From positions 1 through 39,023 of the forward strand of contig JANXEF010000008.1 of NCBI GenBank assembly GCA_025057895.1: a stretch of 39,023 nt of DNA, in the 5' to 3' direction. Shown here one piece after another: positions 1 to 8,197 of the stretch (position 1 is its first letter; every line of letters begins with the position of its first letter). A model generated the notes under the pieces. That model searched no databases. It was given only the letters and a program-made list of their open reading frames with translations, and was not told the DNA's origin. This DNA is from Archaeoglobaceae archaeon (GTDB taxonomy: Archaea; Halobacteriota; Archaeoglobi; Archaeoglobales; Archaeoglobaceae). The translations under genes and the position numbers were made by a program.

Positions 1-77
1 ATGTTGTAGGTGTTGTTATTGGCGATCCATCAACGTAAATTCTACCTCCGTTAGGATTCACTGTTACTTGATACGTT
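1..77. repeat. Exact 77-bp direct repeat, copy 1 (other copy 475-551)
   Basis: Positions 1-77 are identical to 475-551, an offset of 474 bp or exactly 158 codons. The identity breaks at 78 versus 552. The repeat encodes the start of the 158-residue module of the surface protein and keeps frame. The left limit is unknown because copy 1 starts at the window edge. Confidence 0.93.
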
Positions 78-2383
78 TGGTTAGCTTGTCTAAAAACAGC
101 TGTCAGGTTATTCGGACTATTCATGGTCACTGTATAACTTGGAGAACTTCCGACGTTTACACCATTGAGTTCCCAATGAGAGAAGGCGTAGCCAGATGCT
201 GGAGTTGCGGTAACTGTAACCGGGGCTCCTTGATTATGCCAATAAATTCCAGGAGCTGGATTAGTTGTTCCCGCTCCACTTGGAGATACTGAGATGTTTA
301 GTCTATATTGATCTTGCCAAATTGCAGTGTATGTGGCTGATGAAGTTACTACGATCGTTCTTGGATCCTCTGAATTTCCATCAGACCATCTTGAGAAGAT
401 CTTTCTAACTCCAGGGCTTGGTTCGTAACCAGAATCTGGGTCAAGTGTATGACTTGTGCCCGAAGCCCAATTGTATGTTGTAGGTGTTGTTATTGGCGAT
501 CCATCAACGTAAATTCTACCTCCGTTAGGATTCACTGTTACTTGATACGTTGGAACTACAACTGAACCTGTAGCGTTTGCAGAAGATGAGGAGTATCGGT
601 AATCTCCACCAAAAGCTGCCCTTACAGACATTGTAGTATCAACGCTTACAGTTGCTGTGCAGGCAGAAGATGCATAACCACTGGAGTCTGTATAAGATGT
701 TGACGGATTACAACTGCAAGAACCTTGGCCAATACCGCAGGTAAAAGATATGACTCTGTTTGCAACTCCATTACCACTGCTGTCGATAAGTCGAGCAATA
801 AAGTTCTGTGTTTGCCCTGACTCAATCCTGAAGCTTGATGGGGATATTGAGACTGAGGTGCTAACTTTTTGAACATTGATCGGCACGTCTGTGTATGTGC
901 AACGAGCCAACTCATCATAACTTCGAGCATAGGAGGATTGATAACAGAAACCAACTCGTATGTAGTGCGTTCCGAGAGTTATATCTTGTGGAATTTGAAT
1001 CGTGCAACTTTTTGTTTTTTCATTCCCATAATCACTATCAAAACCTCCATATATTTTGCACAACTCTGTCGTTTTAGCCCAATCTCCAAAGGCGTTGGCA
1101 TACACCAGACAGCCAGAAGGACATGCATTGTAAAATATCCACTTAACAGTTAGAGTCGTCGAATCTCCTGGTGCCAAAGTGCTCGGACTTGCTGAAGCGG
1201 TTGTTATTTCAGGATTCCTCGGCACCTCTACCCTTAACTGATTTTGAAATATCCTCCAGTGGAAATTGTAATCTAAGGATCCATCAGGATTCTTTACACC
1301 CCAAAGTCCAATTTCGAGATTGTAAGTTCCAAGCCTCGCATTTTTTGGAACGTAAAAGCTTCTACTATGCGTAGAGCTCCCATAGGGAACTGTTACAGTA
1401 GTATCGTTTCCGGGATTATGATAGAATACACTCGTTTCATCACTTTTCCTAATAGTTGCTCCCAAAATCACTGGAATACTATGGAAAACATAGCTATTTA
1501 TATTATAGCCAATTGTAAAACTCTGTCCAGGTTTTACAGAAGTGGGAGACACGGTTCGATCATTTATGAGTATGTATCCATTTGCAAGATGATATTCGGT
1601 TTTATTTGATGCTTTATAAGGATGATAAATTTCAACCTTGATTGGAAACTCCGTATCTTTGACCAAAAGGTAAGTTGGATATACTGAAGAAGTATTTGTA
1701 GCTATTAATGTTTCTGCTTTATTATATACTCTCATATCAAAATTGGTTCCGTTTGACCCATTAAGGGATACCACTGCAGTTATGTATCCAGCTGGCTTAT
1801 CTATTGGCAGTGACCAAATGAATTTATACCAATTCGATGGCTCACCATAAGTTCCAAAAGTCCCCTCTATTCTATATCCCCCCGAAACTTCAACTGGTGC
1901 TTCACGCTTTCTCCCCTCTTCTTTATCTACCCAAAAACCCCAACTTCTAACGTATTTAGTCCAAGTTAGGTGTATGTTATCTATCCTTGAGGGAGCACTC
2001 TTAACCTCTATACCTATATAAATATTCCTTTTGGAGACTGTTTTTTCTTCATATTCTACCGAAATCGGCGAAGTGGAACCGCATTGAGAAGCTAAAGATG
2101 TTCTATCTGGATTACTCTCGATATAAATGCATATATTAACTCCTGTTCCTCCAGTGAAATTCTTTGCTTCAACCTTGATTTTCTCACCAGAATTCAACGA
2201 CTGATTATAATAGGCCGACTGACCAGGGTTAAGAGACAATGTAGTTCCGCCAACACCCAATATCTGAACATTTGGACTTGGAGAAGGAGCTGGGGAGACT
2301 ATGGCGCTCTCTACCTCACTTTGAATGCAGACCAAAACTGTCAACAGAAAAACAAAGATCAACGAACTTCTAATTTGTGGCAT
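1..2383 (-). CDS. Large secreted repeat protein, Big-1-like and InlB-B-repeat-like domains (3' end outside window)
   Basis: I read 794 codons without a stop from ATG at 2383 to the left edge; the gene continues outside. Residues 1 to about 27 look like a signal peptide (basic start, hydrophobic core, then Pro/Ser-rich linker). Residues 28-500 are beta-rich, with many N-x-S/T sequons. Residues about 505-610 resemble a bacterial Ig-like group 1 (invasin-type) domain, with paired cysteines. From residue 613 a module of 158 residues starts with YQVTVNPNGGRIYVDG; it begins again at residue 771 and is cut off by the edge. Inside the module, segments such as VTATPASGYAFSHWELNG are typical of divergent InlB B-repeats. 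The ATG has a strong GAGGGGGTGG site and a TATA-like box near 2435. Role as surface adhesin or stalk is inferred from domain type. The C-terminal anchor is not visible. Confidence 0.88.
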   Translation of the reverse strand, partial: MPQIRSSLIFVFLLTVLVCIQSEVESAIVSPAPSPSPNVQILGVGGTTLSLNPGQSAYYNQSLNSGEKIKVEAKNFTGGTGVNICIYIESNPDRTSLASQCGSTSPISVEYEEKTVSKRNIYIGIEVKSAPSRIDNIHLTWTKYVRSWGFWVDKEEGRKREAPVEVSGGYRIEGTFGTYGEPSNWYKFIWSLPIDKPAGYITAVVSLNGSNGTNFDMRVYNKAETLIATNTSSVYPTYLLVKDTEFPIKVEIYHPYKASNKTEYHLANGYILINDRTVSPTSVKPGQSFTIGYNINSYVFHSIPVILGATIRKSDETSVFYHNPGNDTTVTVPYGSSTHSRSFYVPKNARLGTYNLEIGLWGVKNPDGSLDYNFHWRIFQNQLRVEVPRNPEITTASASPSTLAPGDSTTLTVKWIFYNACPSGCLVYANAFGDWAKTTELCKIYGGFDSDYGNEKTKSCTIQIPQDITLGTHYIRVGFCYQSSYARSYDELARCTYTDVPINVQKVSTSVSISPSSFRIESGQTQNFIARLIDSSGNGVANRVISFTCGIGQGSCSCNPSTSYTDSSGYASSACTATVSVDTTMSVRAAFGGDYRYSSSSANATGSVVVPTYQVTVNPNGGRIYVDGSPITTPTTYNWASGTSHTLDPDSGYEPSPGVRKIFSRWSDGNSEDPRTIVVTSSATYTAIWQDQYRLNISVSPSGAGTTNPAPGIYWHNQGAPVTVTATPASGYAFSHWELNGVNVGSSPSYTVTMNSPNNLTAVFRQANQTYQVTVNPNGGRIYVDGSPITTPTT
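475..551. repeat. Exact 77-bp direct repeat, copy 2
   Basis: Partner of the repeat at 1-77. Identity at every base, including third codon positions, points to recent duplication or gene conversion within the repeat array rather than old divergence. Confidence 0.93.
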
Positions 2384-2663
2384 TAAACCACCCCCTCTTA
2401 TCTAAATTTACATTTGAATTATTACTACCAAATATTTAAATTTTACTTTACCTTTAATACTTCACCAACTTGATGCGCATTCGATTATTTGCTGAATCAT
2501 CAAGATATCTTTTCATATATCTGTGGGATCTGTGGGAGGAATTAAATTAGAAGAAGATTTAGATTTATTTTTTATTATAAGTGTTGAAGATCGCTTCTTT
2601 TTTATACAAATTTGGCCTATGATTTTAGTTTAGAATCTTCTGTCTACTTTTAGCTGTGGAAGA
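2384..2663. other. Intergenic region with adhesin promoter and a bulged inverted repeat
   Basis: This 280-bp AT-rich stretch has no convincing gene. On the minus strand a TATA-like box (TTTAAATATT at 2431-2440) lies about 50 bp before the adhesin ATG, which fits a leader of roughly 25 nt. It also holds a short tandem repeat (TCTGTGGGA twice, about 2520-2537) and the inverted repeat at 2469-2504. Confidence 0.5.
2469..2504. repeat. Inverted repeat, 7-bp perfect arms plus 4 inner pairs
   Basis: Arms CTTGATG (2469-2475) and CATCAAG (2498-2504) are perfectly complementary. After a 3-nt bulge, ATTC and GAAT extend the stem. It sits upstream of the adhesin promoter and downstream of the acylphosphatase-like gene, so it could be an operator or an RNA hairpin. 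Confidence 0.45.
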
Positions 2664-3275
2664 TTACATAATTCCTGCTCTTCTTAAAGCATCTTCTATC
2701 CTAGAAATCCTTGCGTTCAATTCGTTCATGTTTGATTCTAAATAGTCTCTAAAATCGGAGCGGAGAAGTTCGAGTTTTGTATTCGTTTCTTCTAGTTTTT
2801 CTGAAATAGACTCGATCTTACTTCCCAACTCTTCCCTAGTCATTTCTATCTTCTTTCCAAGTTCTTCTCTCGTTAAATCTATCTTCCTTCCCAACTCTTC
2901 TCTTGTCTCTTCCAACTTCTGGATCATCAAATCCTGTTTTTCAACCATGTTTAGCATTATTGGAATAGCTTTTCCCCAGTGCTCCATTTGGAAAGCTTGC
3001 ATACATCTCTCTATCGGTGGAACTGCATAATGATATTCTTCAAATTCGATCGCTTCTATAATCGCTTTTTCTGGCTTTTCTATTTTTATTCTTTCCTTAA
3101 AGACTTCAAGAACTTCTTTTGGGGCATCTATTAAAACGAGAACAGACTCTTTATCATTTGAAAGAGTGTTAAAAACAGAAAATCTTTCAATTCCATATTC
3201 CAAAGCGATGTTTATCAACTTAACTCTATAGCCAACTCCGTGTACTTTTCCTTTAATGGTTATCTTTAATGCCAC
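2664..3275 (-). CDS. Acylphosphatase-like domain fused to a hendecad coiled coil
   Basis: 203 residues with a GTG start. Residues 1-65 match the acylphosphatase fold: the anion-binding loop is KGKVHGVGYR with Arg17, and the catalytic Asn is Asn36 in SVFN. Acylphosphatases hydrolyse carboxyl-phosphate bonds and are usually about 90 residues; this one is more than twice that. A helical linker (about 66-120) is followed by three 11-residue repeats (TREELGRKIDL, TREELGKKIEM, TREELGSKIES), then more coiled coil to the end. The 11-residue period (33 bp in DNA, about 2815-2915) suggests a right-handed hendecad coiled coil. A TATA-like box near 3291-3305 is about 25 bp from the GTG, so the mRNA may be leaderless. 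Whether the domain hydrolyses anything or only binds a ligand is unknown. Confidence 0.8.
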   Translation of the reverse strand: MALKITIKGKVHGVGYRVKLINIALEYGIERFSVFNTLSNDKESVLVLIDAPKEVLEVFKERIKIEKPEKAIIEAIEFEEYHYAVPPIERCMQAFQMEHWGKAIPIMLNMVEKQDLMIQKLEETREELGRKIDLTREELGKKIEMTREELGSKIESISEKLEETNTKLELLRSDFRDYLESNMNELNARISRIEDALRRAGIM

Positions 3276-3574
3276 AAAAACATTTTACACCTTATTTTAT
3301 AAATTTTTCTGTCTCATTTCCAAGGAATTTAAGAGCTCCATCAGATGGGGTGTATCGTAAAAATTGTGTAACTCAAAAATCTCAAAAAATTCTAAAGACT
3401 TCCTGTTAGCTATGCTTACAAGATCAACTTATTTATTGAAATTTTGAAAGCATTAGTTACTCTTTCTGATCTTCAAAAAGGACCAAATAATATTTCCATG
3501 GTCTTGTAAAAAGCATTTCTTGATTTTAACTTGAAAAGATTTTTGGAACATAGAAATAAATACAAAATAAAAAT
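3276..3574. other. 299-bp intergenic region, no gene seen
   Basis: AT-rich, with stops in all frames. The right end (about 3545-3574) gives a T-rich transcript after cdhB. The left end holds the promoter of the acylphosphatase-like gene. I see no RNA gene, but cannot exclude a small RNA in 3340-3540. Confidence 0.4.
3551..3574 (-). terminator. T-rich terminator after cdhB
   Basis: Directly after the cdhB stop the minus strand runs ATTTTTATTTTGTATTTATT. Archaeal termination commonly uses such T-rich runs without a hairpin. Confidence 0.4.
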
Positions 3575-4096
3575 TTAAAGTTCTGCGATTATCTCGTCAA
3601 GCAAAGCCAGGTAGTCCTCTTCTTTCCTCCAAAGGTTACCAAAACTCAATGCTGCATTTGGATGATAGTAGCGATCAATTGATATTGCTCTTATGTGTGG
3701 AGCAAAATTCTTGATTGCTGCTAGTACTTGAGAACCGTGGTAGTAAAGATTACCCATCATCAGTACTACATCATAGTTTCCTTTTCCATCGAAGCCCTTC
3801 CAGTTCGGATCTACTAAGAATTGCGCAAGTTCATGCAGCACTGCGTATCTTGCGTTTATCCCAGCAGAGGTTAACCTTCTTATCGCATTTCCAGTCGCAA
3901 CTACTGTAACGCCCTTCTCAGCGAATTTTTTAACTCTTTCAACCATTGGTGGTGTAATATCTGGTCCAACGATCAGTAGCGGATGCTTTGCCCTCTTAAC
4001 TGCAAGAGCTACTGGTTTTCCCCTCTCAAGTAGTGTTGCCATCTTTGGTCCTGGAATATTTGCAGCATCGAAAGGCTGCTCAATTGTCCTTGGCAT
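3575..4096 (-). CDS. cdhB: CO dehydrogenase/acetyl-CoA synthase epsilon subunit
   Basis: 173 residues, the usual length for the small CdhB subunit. It has the [20 protein letters not shown] type N-terminal segment and the later [14 protein letters not shown] and [10 protein letters not shown] segments of the family. CdhB binds CdhA in the alpha2-epsilon2 complex that interconverts CO2 and CO in the archaeal Wood-Ljungdahl pathway; it has no metal site of its own. It lies 9 bp downstream of cdhA on the same strand, so the two are almost certainly cotranscribed. The C-D-E subunits of the complex are not in this window. Confidence 0.95.
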   Translation of the reverse strand: MPRTIEQPFDAANIPGPKMATLLERGKPVALAVKRAKHPLLIVGPDITPPMVERVKKFAEKGVTVVATGNAIRRLTSAGINARYAVLHELAQFLVDPNWKGFDGKGNYDVVLMMGNLYYHGSQVLAAIKNFAPHIRAISIDRYYHPNAALSFGNLWRKEEDYLALLDEIIAEL

Positions 4097-4105
4097 CAGA
4101 TCACC

Positions 4106-6508
4106 TCACTTCTTTGCCAAGCTGGAGAATCCCTCTCTAAACAATCTCTCAACACATGTTGGATTGAAGCCGGCATGATAAGGTCTTATTGGTCCCTCAA
4201 CGATCTTCTTTCTACTCCAATCTATCTTCCAACCATGTTTCTCTTCAAGCTCCTTGAGAAGTTCCTCTCTCTTGGCCAATGGTAGGTCAGTTTCAGTTCT
4301 AACATAAAGATGCCAGTCATCTGGCATCCTGCCTAAGTATTTTAGACTTAGATCGATGTAATGTGTTAATTTTATAGCTCTACCCTTATCTGTGTCATTT
4401 GGTCTGAAACAGAGTTTTGCAATCAATGGAATCGCTTCTTCTACTGTTTCAGCAGCAACAAACAGATTTTGTGGAGCAGGCTCAACTCTAACTTTTTGCC
4501 CACTTCTGACATCGTAGACCATCCAGTCTTCTTCTCTGTACGGAAGACCAAGGAAAGCTCTACGATATTTGCTCCCATGAGGTCCTACAACTACTGGAAT
4601 CCCAAATCTGTTCACTGCGGTAGCTATTGCTGCAGCTTTTTGGCTGTATGCTCCCCAAGCGACTCCACATGCTCCAAGACGGTTGAGTATGTAGTCTGCA
4701 ATCTCCTCAAAGTTAGCCCTTATATTTCTCATAGCAAAAATTCTCGCAACTTTTATCGCAGCTCCGTAGATGTGGGAATTTGAAATGCAGCTTCCAAGAT
4801 TTGCAACACATCCACCATCGAAGTCATCTCGATACTTTTCATAGATCGTATTGCCCTCTTCATCTCTGTAGAGCCCTGAATCCATCGCCATACATCCAGA
4901 TGTTACAACTATGTAATTTCTTGAGGCAAATTCGTTCATGATTGTATAGGCATCCTTTGTTCCGTTCGGATAATTGCTGCATCCCACCAGTGCAATTACT
5001 CCTGGAATAGTTCCAAGAACTATTGGTGCTCCAACTTTTCGAATCTCTGAATCCCTTATTGGGCCTCTACCTCTCCTCACTTTACCCTTCTCATTTATTA
5101 TCCTGTTCCATGCAGCGTAATTGAAAACATCGATGATTGGAATCTTCTTTGGACAAACTTGTTCGCATCTACCACAGGTTATACATACATCCCATTTCTC
5201 TTCTAGAATCTTTCTATTTCCCTTCTCTGCAGCATCCATTGCTTCTCCAATTCTTATTTTCTGTGGACATGCAATCGTGCAGTTGCCACATTGTGTGCAA
5301 GCTTTAACGTAACTCATAAACTGCTCTTCAGTCAAAACTGGCTTAATCTCTCCCCTCTTTTTCCTTCTTGCTCTTGCGACCTCAACAGCTATTTCGCCAA
5401 TCTTCAGTGGGTCGAGAACAACAGCACCTGGATTTCCATCGAGCAAGTATTTGATCACTTCCTTTGGATCTTTCTTCGTCATATCTGGTAGTCCATGCAT
5501 GGCTTTTGCATTCGTGCAGAGAACTGGTATCCCAAGCTTTCCTGCATGGTAAAGAATGTCTGCCCTTATGCACTGTTCATCAATCACTATTATTTCTGGA
5601 AGACCAGATCTCACCACTTTTAACTGTCTTCCAAGCGAACCAGCAATCTTTGACATTGGCCAATATCTGCTAACATCGTGGGATGTGCAGCAAATGCCTG
5701 CTAGATCAACTTCGTCACTTAGTTTGTTGTTCTCTATGTAATCTGCGATGTTAAACGCTGGTGGAGCATGATGACCAATTACAAGCACGATAGCTTTTCT
5801 TCTATCGAGAGTGCCCATTCCTACCTCAATCAAAGGTTGATTACTCTCTCCTTTCGGCAAATTAAATGCACAAATCTGAGATATGTCTGCAATCTCTTTA
5901 CCAAGTGCATCCATCATAGCTAAATGGAAGGCTTTTGATTCGTAATCCAAATAACTTCCCTCTTGTCCAGTGTGAATAGCACTCACAACCTGGACTATCT
6001 GCTCTTCAACGTATTTCAACGCTTTTTCTAGATCTGCTAAAGTTTTTGGCTTTATCCCAGTTATTAGCTGTGTTACTGGTGCAACTTCAGAAATCTCCGG
6101 ACCTAGATCTACTGGAATCTCCTCGAGCTTTTTACCAGTTATATGCTCTATGTCGTGAAGCATATGCCTACCATGTCCTGTATGACATGAAGTGCCTATA
6201 GCAACTGCGATGTCAACGATTCTTGCAGTCTGAGTCATCAGATCGATTCCACATGCTCCGCGCTTGTTCTCAGTAAGATCACATTTCCCCATCGTGCAAA
6301 GACAACACATGTCGCAATAAGGGGCGTAAGATGGTTTATAGCGCTTTAAAAGAGTGAAATCCCAGTTTCGGAGCGTTTCAATCTGTGGAAAGGGCGTTGG
6401 ACCCATCGGTGCCCATTCCTCCTCTTCTTCAGCAACTTCTCCTATTTTTATACTGATGTTTCTCAATTCATCTACGAATATTGCCCCTTTTCTCAACTCG
6501 AGAACCAT
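4106..6508 (-). CDS. cdhA: CO dehydrogenase/acetyl-CoA synthase alpha subunit (Ni-Fe-S)
   Basis: 800 residues from ATG 6508. A TTG five codons earlier is less likely because GGTGGT sits just before the ATG. N-terminal cysteines in YCDMCCLCTMGKC (about 65-76) plus Cys86 fit the B/D clusters. Two ferredoxin motifs, CTQCGNCTIACP and CITCGRCEQVCP, lie in the middle; these are specific to the archaeal form. All C-cluster ligands are visible: His in VIGHHAP, the Cys pair in LAGICCTSHDV, Cys in VIDEQC, ALVGCSN, TSGCMAM and NLGSCIS. The enzyme oxidises CO or reduces CO2 and works with CdhB. A TATA-like element around 6537-6545 probably drives cdhAB. Confidence 0.96.
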   Translation of the reverse strand: MVLELRKGAIFVDELRNISIKIGEVAEEEEEWAPMGPTPFPQIETLRNWDFTLLKRYKPSYAPYCDMCCLCTMGKCDLTENKRGACGIDLMTQTARIVDIAVAIGTSCHTGHGRHMLHDIEHITGKKLEEIPVDLGPEISEVAPVTQLITGIKPKTLADLEKALKYVEEQIVQVVSAIHTGQEGSYLDYESKAFHLAMMDALGKEIADISQICAFNLPKGESNQPLIEVGMGTLDRRKAIVLVIGHHAPPAFNIADYIENNKLSDEVDLAGICCTSHDVSRYWPMSKIAGSLGRQLKVVRSGLPEIIVIDEQCIRADILYHAGKLGIPVLCTNAKAMHGLPDMTKKDPKEVIKYLLDGNPGAVVLDPLKIGEIAVEVARARRKKRGEIKPVLTEEQFMSYVKACTQCGNCTIACPQKIRIGEAMDAAEKGNRKILEEKWDVCITCGRCEQVCPKKIPIIDVFNYAAWNRIINEKGKVRRGRGPIRDSEIRKVGAPIVLGTIPGVIALVGCSNYPNGTKDAYTIMNEFASRNYIVVTSGCMAMDSGLYRDEEGNTIYEKYRDDFDGGCVANLGSCISNSHIYGAAIKVARIFAMRNIRANFEEIADYILNRLGACGVAWGAYSQKAAAIATAVNRFGIPVVVGPHGSKYRRAFLGLPYREEDWMVYDVRSGQKVRVEPAPQNLFVAAETVEEAIPLIAKLCFRPNDTDKGRAIKLTHYIDLSLKYLGRMPDDWHLYVRTETDLPLAKREELLKELEEKHGWKIDWSRKKIVEGPIRPYHAGFNPTCVERLFREGFSSLAKK

Positions 6509-6679
6509 TTGACCACCAATCAAATTTACTTCCCTTCACATATAAACTTTTTTAAAGTAAATATCAGAATTTTTTATAGTAGAATAATATGAATTTTTTG
6601 ATAAAACTTAGCATAAAATAGCATAAAATATCAATTTTTTCTGAAAAACTTTTAAAAGCTTTCCAAAGAAAATCCTGTT

Positions 6680-7354
6680 GTGAAAATATTTTTTGTCCTT
6701 GACATAAAAAAAGGTATCGCAGTACTAGCAGAACGTGGTGAAAGAGAAAAATACATGCCTATATCATATAGGAGCTCGATCTTGAAGACAAATGATCCTA
6801 TTGCTGTCGTTAAAAATCTAAAACCAAGATATCTATATGTCGCAGATCTGGATAGAATTTCTGGAATTGGAAATAATTTTGAAACTCTAAAATCGATATC
6901 CAAACTCGTAGAAGAAATGATTGCTGATTGCGGTTTTAGAAATGCTGATGAACTCGAAAAGATTGATTTCAAACCTGTGGTTGGAACAGAAACTTTTGAC
7001 ATAACTAAAATAAATAGAAAATGCTATGTTAGTCTCGACTTTAGAGACTCTTTCCTTGAAGCTTCAGGAAAATTCCATAACTGGGTGGAAGTTGTTGAAT
7101 TCCTGAATGAGCTCGAACTCGAAGGTGTAATCGTGATGAATATGCGAAAGATCGGTTCTCTAACTCCAGATTTTGATCTTACCTCTAAAATCCTAGATAT
7201 CTCGGAGAATCCAGTTTTTATTGGTGGTGGTATTGGTAGTATTTCAGATCTAGAGAAATTAAGAGATATGGGTTGCAAAGGGGTTCTTGTCGCAACTGCA
7301 GTTCACAAGAAGATATTACCTCTTGATTTAATACAGAAAGGTCATTTCATCTGA
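6680..7354 (+). CDS. HisA/HisF-family TIM-barrel protein (orphan HisA-like)
   Basis: 224 residues with a GTG start. It resembles the archaeal hisA/hisF-related family, not true HisA. Asp8 (FVLDIKKG) and the second barrel Asp in VSLDFRDS match the catalytic pair of HisA, and IGGGIGSISDLEKL is a phosphate-binding loop. The sequence is shorter and more divergent than HisA, and no other his gene is nearby. True substrate unknown; a role in cofactor or purine-like metabolism is possible but not shown here. A TATA-like TTTTAAAAGC near 6650-6660 suggests a very short leader. Its last 8 bp overlap the opposing gene ending at 7347. Confidence 0.8.
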   Translation: MKIFFVLDIKKGIAVLAERGEREKYMPISYRSSILKTNDPIAVVKNLKPRYLYVADLDRISGIGNNFETLKSISKLVEEMIADCGFRNADELEKIDFKPVVGTETFDITKINRKCYVSLDFRDSFLEASGKFHNWVEVVEFLNELELEGVIVMNMRKIGSLTPDFDLTSKILDISENPVFIGGGIGSISDLEKLRDMGCKGVLVATAVHKKILPLDLIQKGHFI

Positions 7355-7742
7355 TATCTCCAAAAAATCTCAACTTTTCAGCAGATATTTTACTGATTTT
7401 TGAGTTTCCTGAAAGTTCAAGGGAGATTGCATCTATCTCTTCTATTCTACATCTCTCTCCAATTTTTACCATATTTCCAGAAATTTTTTTACCCTTGCAG
7501 TCGTTCAAAACTATTATAAAATATGCTTTAATCGAATTAAAAGTAGAAGATGCTCCTACGATCACCCTTTCAGCATTTGCACTTTTGAAGATGCATCCTT
7601 TCCCTATAAAAATCTCTTTTCCGTTCAAATCAATCAACTTACAACCTCTACCGACCAATATCGAACCTTCGAATCTTATTCTCTTGTTCAGCTCGGTGAA
7701 GCTCTCAATTATCAAAATCCCCTTCTTTTTATCCACTTTCAT
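7347..7742 (-). CDS. Small beta-helix-like protein, function unknown
   Basis: 131 residues, last gene of a three-gene minus operon. Short hydrophobic strands recur with Gly turns (VGRGCKLIDL, IGKGCIFKSA, IGERCRIEEI, LSGNSKISKI), a pattern like bactofilin or other single-stranded right-handed beta-helices, though I cannot assign a family with certainty. No signal peptide or membrane segment. Its ATG overlaps the stop of the PUA gene (ATGA), showing translational coupling. The 3' end overlaps the HisA-like gene on the other strand by 8 bp. Confidence 0.7.
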   Translation of the reverse strand: MKVDKKKGILIIESFTELNKRIRFEGSILVGRGCKLIDLNGKEIFIGKGCIFKSANAERVIVGASSTFNSIKAYFIIVLNDCKGKKISGNMVKIGERCRIEEIDAISLELSGNSKISKISAEKLRFFGDIR

Positions 7743-8197
7743 TTCATCCCCTGTCTTATCTTTACTGCTACACCCTTTTTCAATACCAACATCTCAAAAG
7801 CAGATAGTAAACTCTTTCCCGTTGCAAGTAGTTCATCTTTCTCGTTAACAACGAGTACTTCATCGTTTGCTCTTATTTTTTCATCAACATTTACCACATG
7901 TTTGGCAAAAACACTCCTCCCATTTATTATGAAATCCGAGATTTCATTTAAAACCACGACTCTCAGCTTTGGAAATGGAAAAAAAGAGTGCAATCTCCTA
8001 GCACCTTCAATGCTAAGAGTGAAAAGTCCTGAGTCAGCTTTTAAAGTAGCAATTCTCTTTCCATTATAAATTATCTGTCTAATTTTACCTTTTTGTGACA
8101 TAAGAAATTCACAATTCTCTGGAAATAAAGCTTTTCCTGCTCCACTACCAAACTGATAATCCGCGATCACTCTCACGATTCTAAGTCTATCTACCAT
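7739..8197 (-). CDS. Archaeal PUA-domain RNA-binding protein
   Basis: 152 residues from ATG 8197. A GTG at 8224 is possible, but the family start at VDRLRIVRVIADYQFGSG and a nearby GGAG favour the ATG. The N-terminal half is the pre-PUA region (IADYQFGSGAGKALFP). The C-terminal half, from about residue 75, is a PUA domain (VFAKHVVNVDEKIRANDEVL, then LLATGKSLLSAFEML). PUA domains bind structured RNA, as in archaeosine transglycosylase and pseudouridine synthases; no catalytic domain is present. It overlaps the upstream gene by 11 bp and the downstream gene by 4 bp. Target RNA unknown. Confidence 0.82.
   Translation of the reverse strand: MVDRLRIVRVIADYQFGSGAGKALFPENCEFLMSQKGKIRQIIYNGKRIATLKADSGLFTLSIEGARRLHSFFPFPKLRVVVLNEISDFIINGRSVFAKHVVNVDEKIRANDEVLVVNEKDELLATGKSLLSAFEMLVLKKGVAVKIRQGMK

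Noticed and set aside
68-1609. Several plus and minus open frames under the adhesin (for example 646-954 minus, 869-1153 plus, 1367-1609 plus)
   Set aside because: They overlap the continuous 794-codon secreted repeat protein in another frame, lack ribosome sites and show no domain pattern.
6611-6630. Tandem GCATAAAATA repeat as an operator
   Set aside because: Two 10-bp AT-rich copies in an AT-rich promoter region may be chance; no symmetry or second site.
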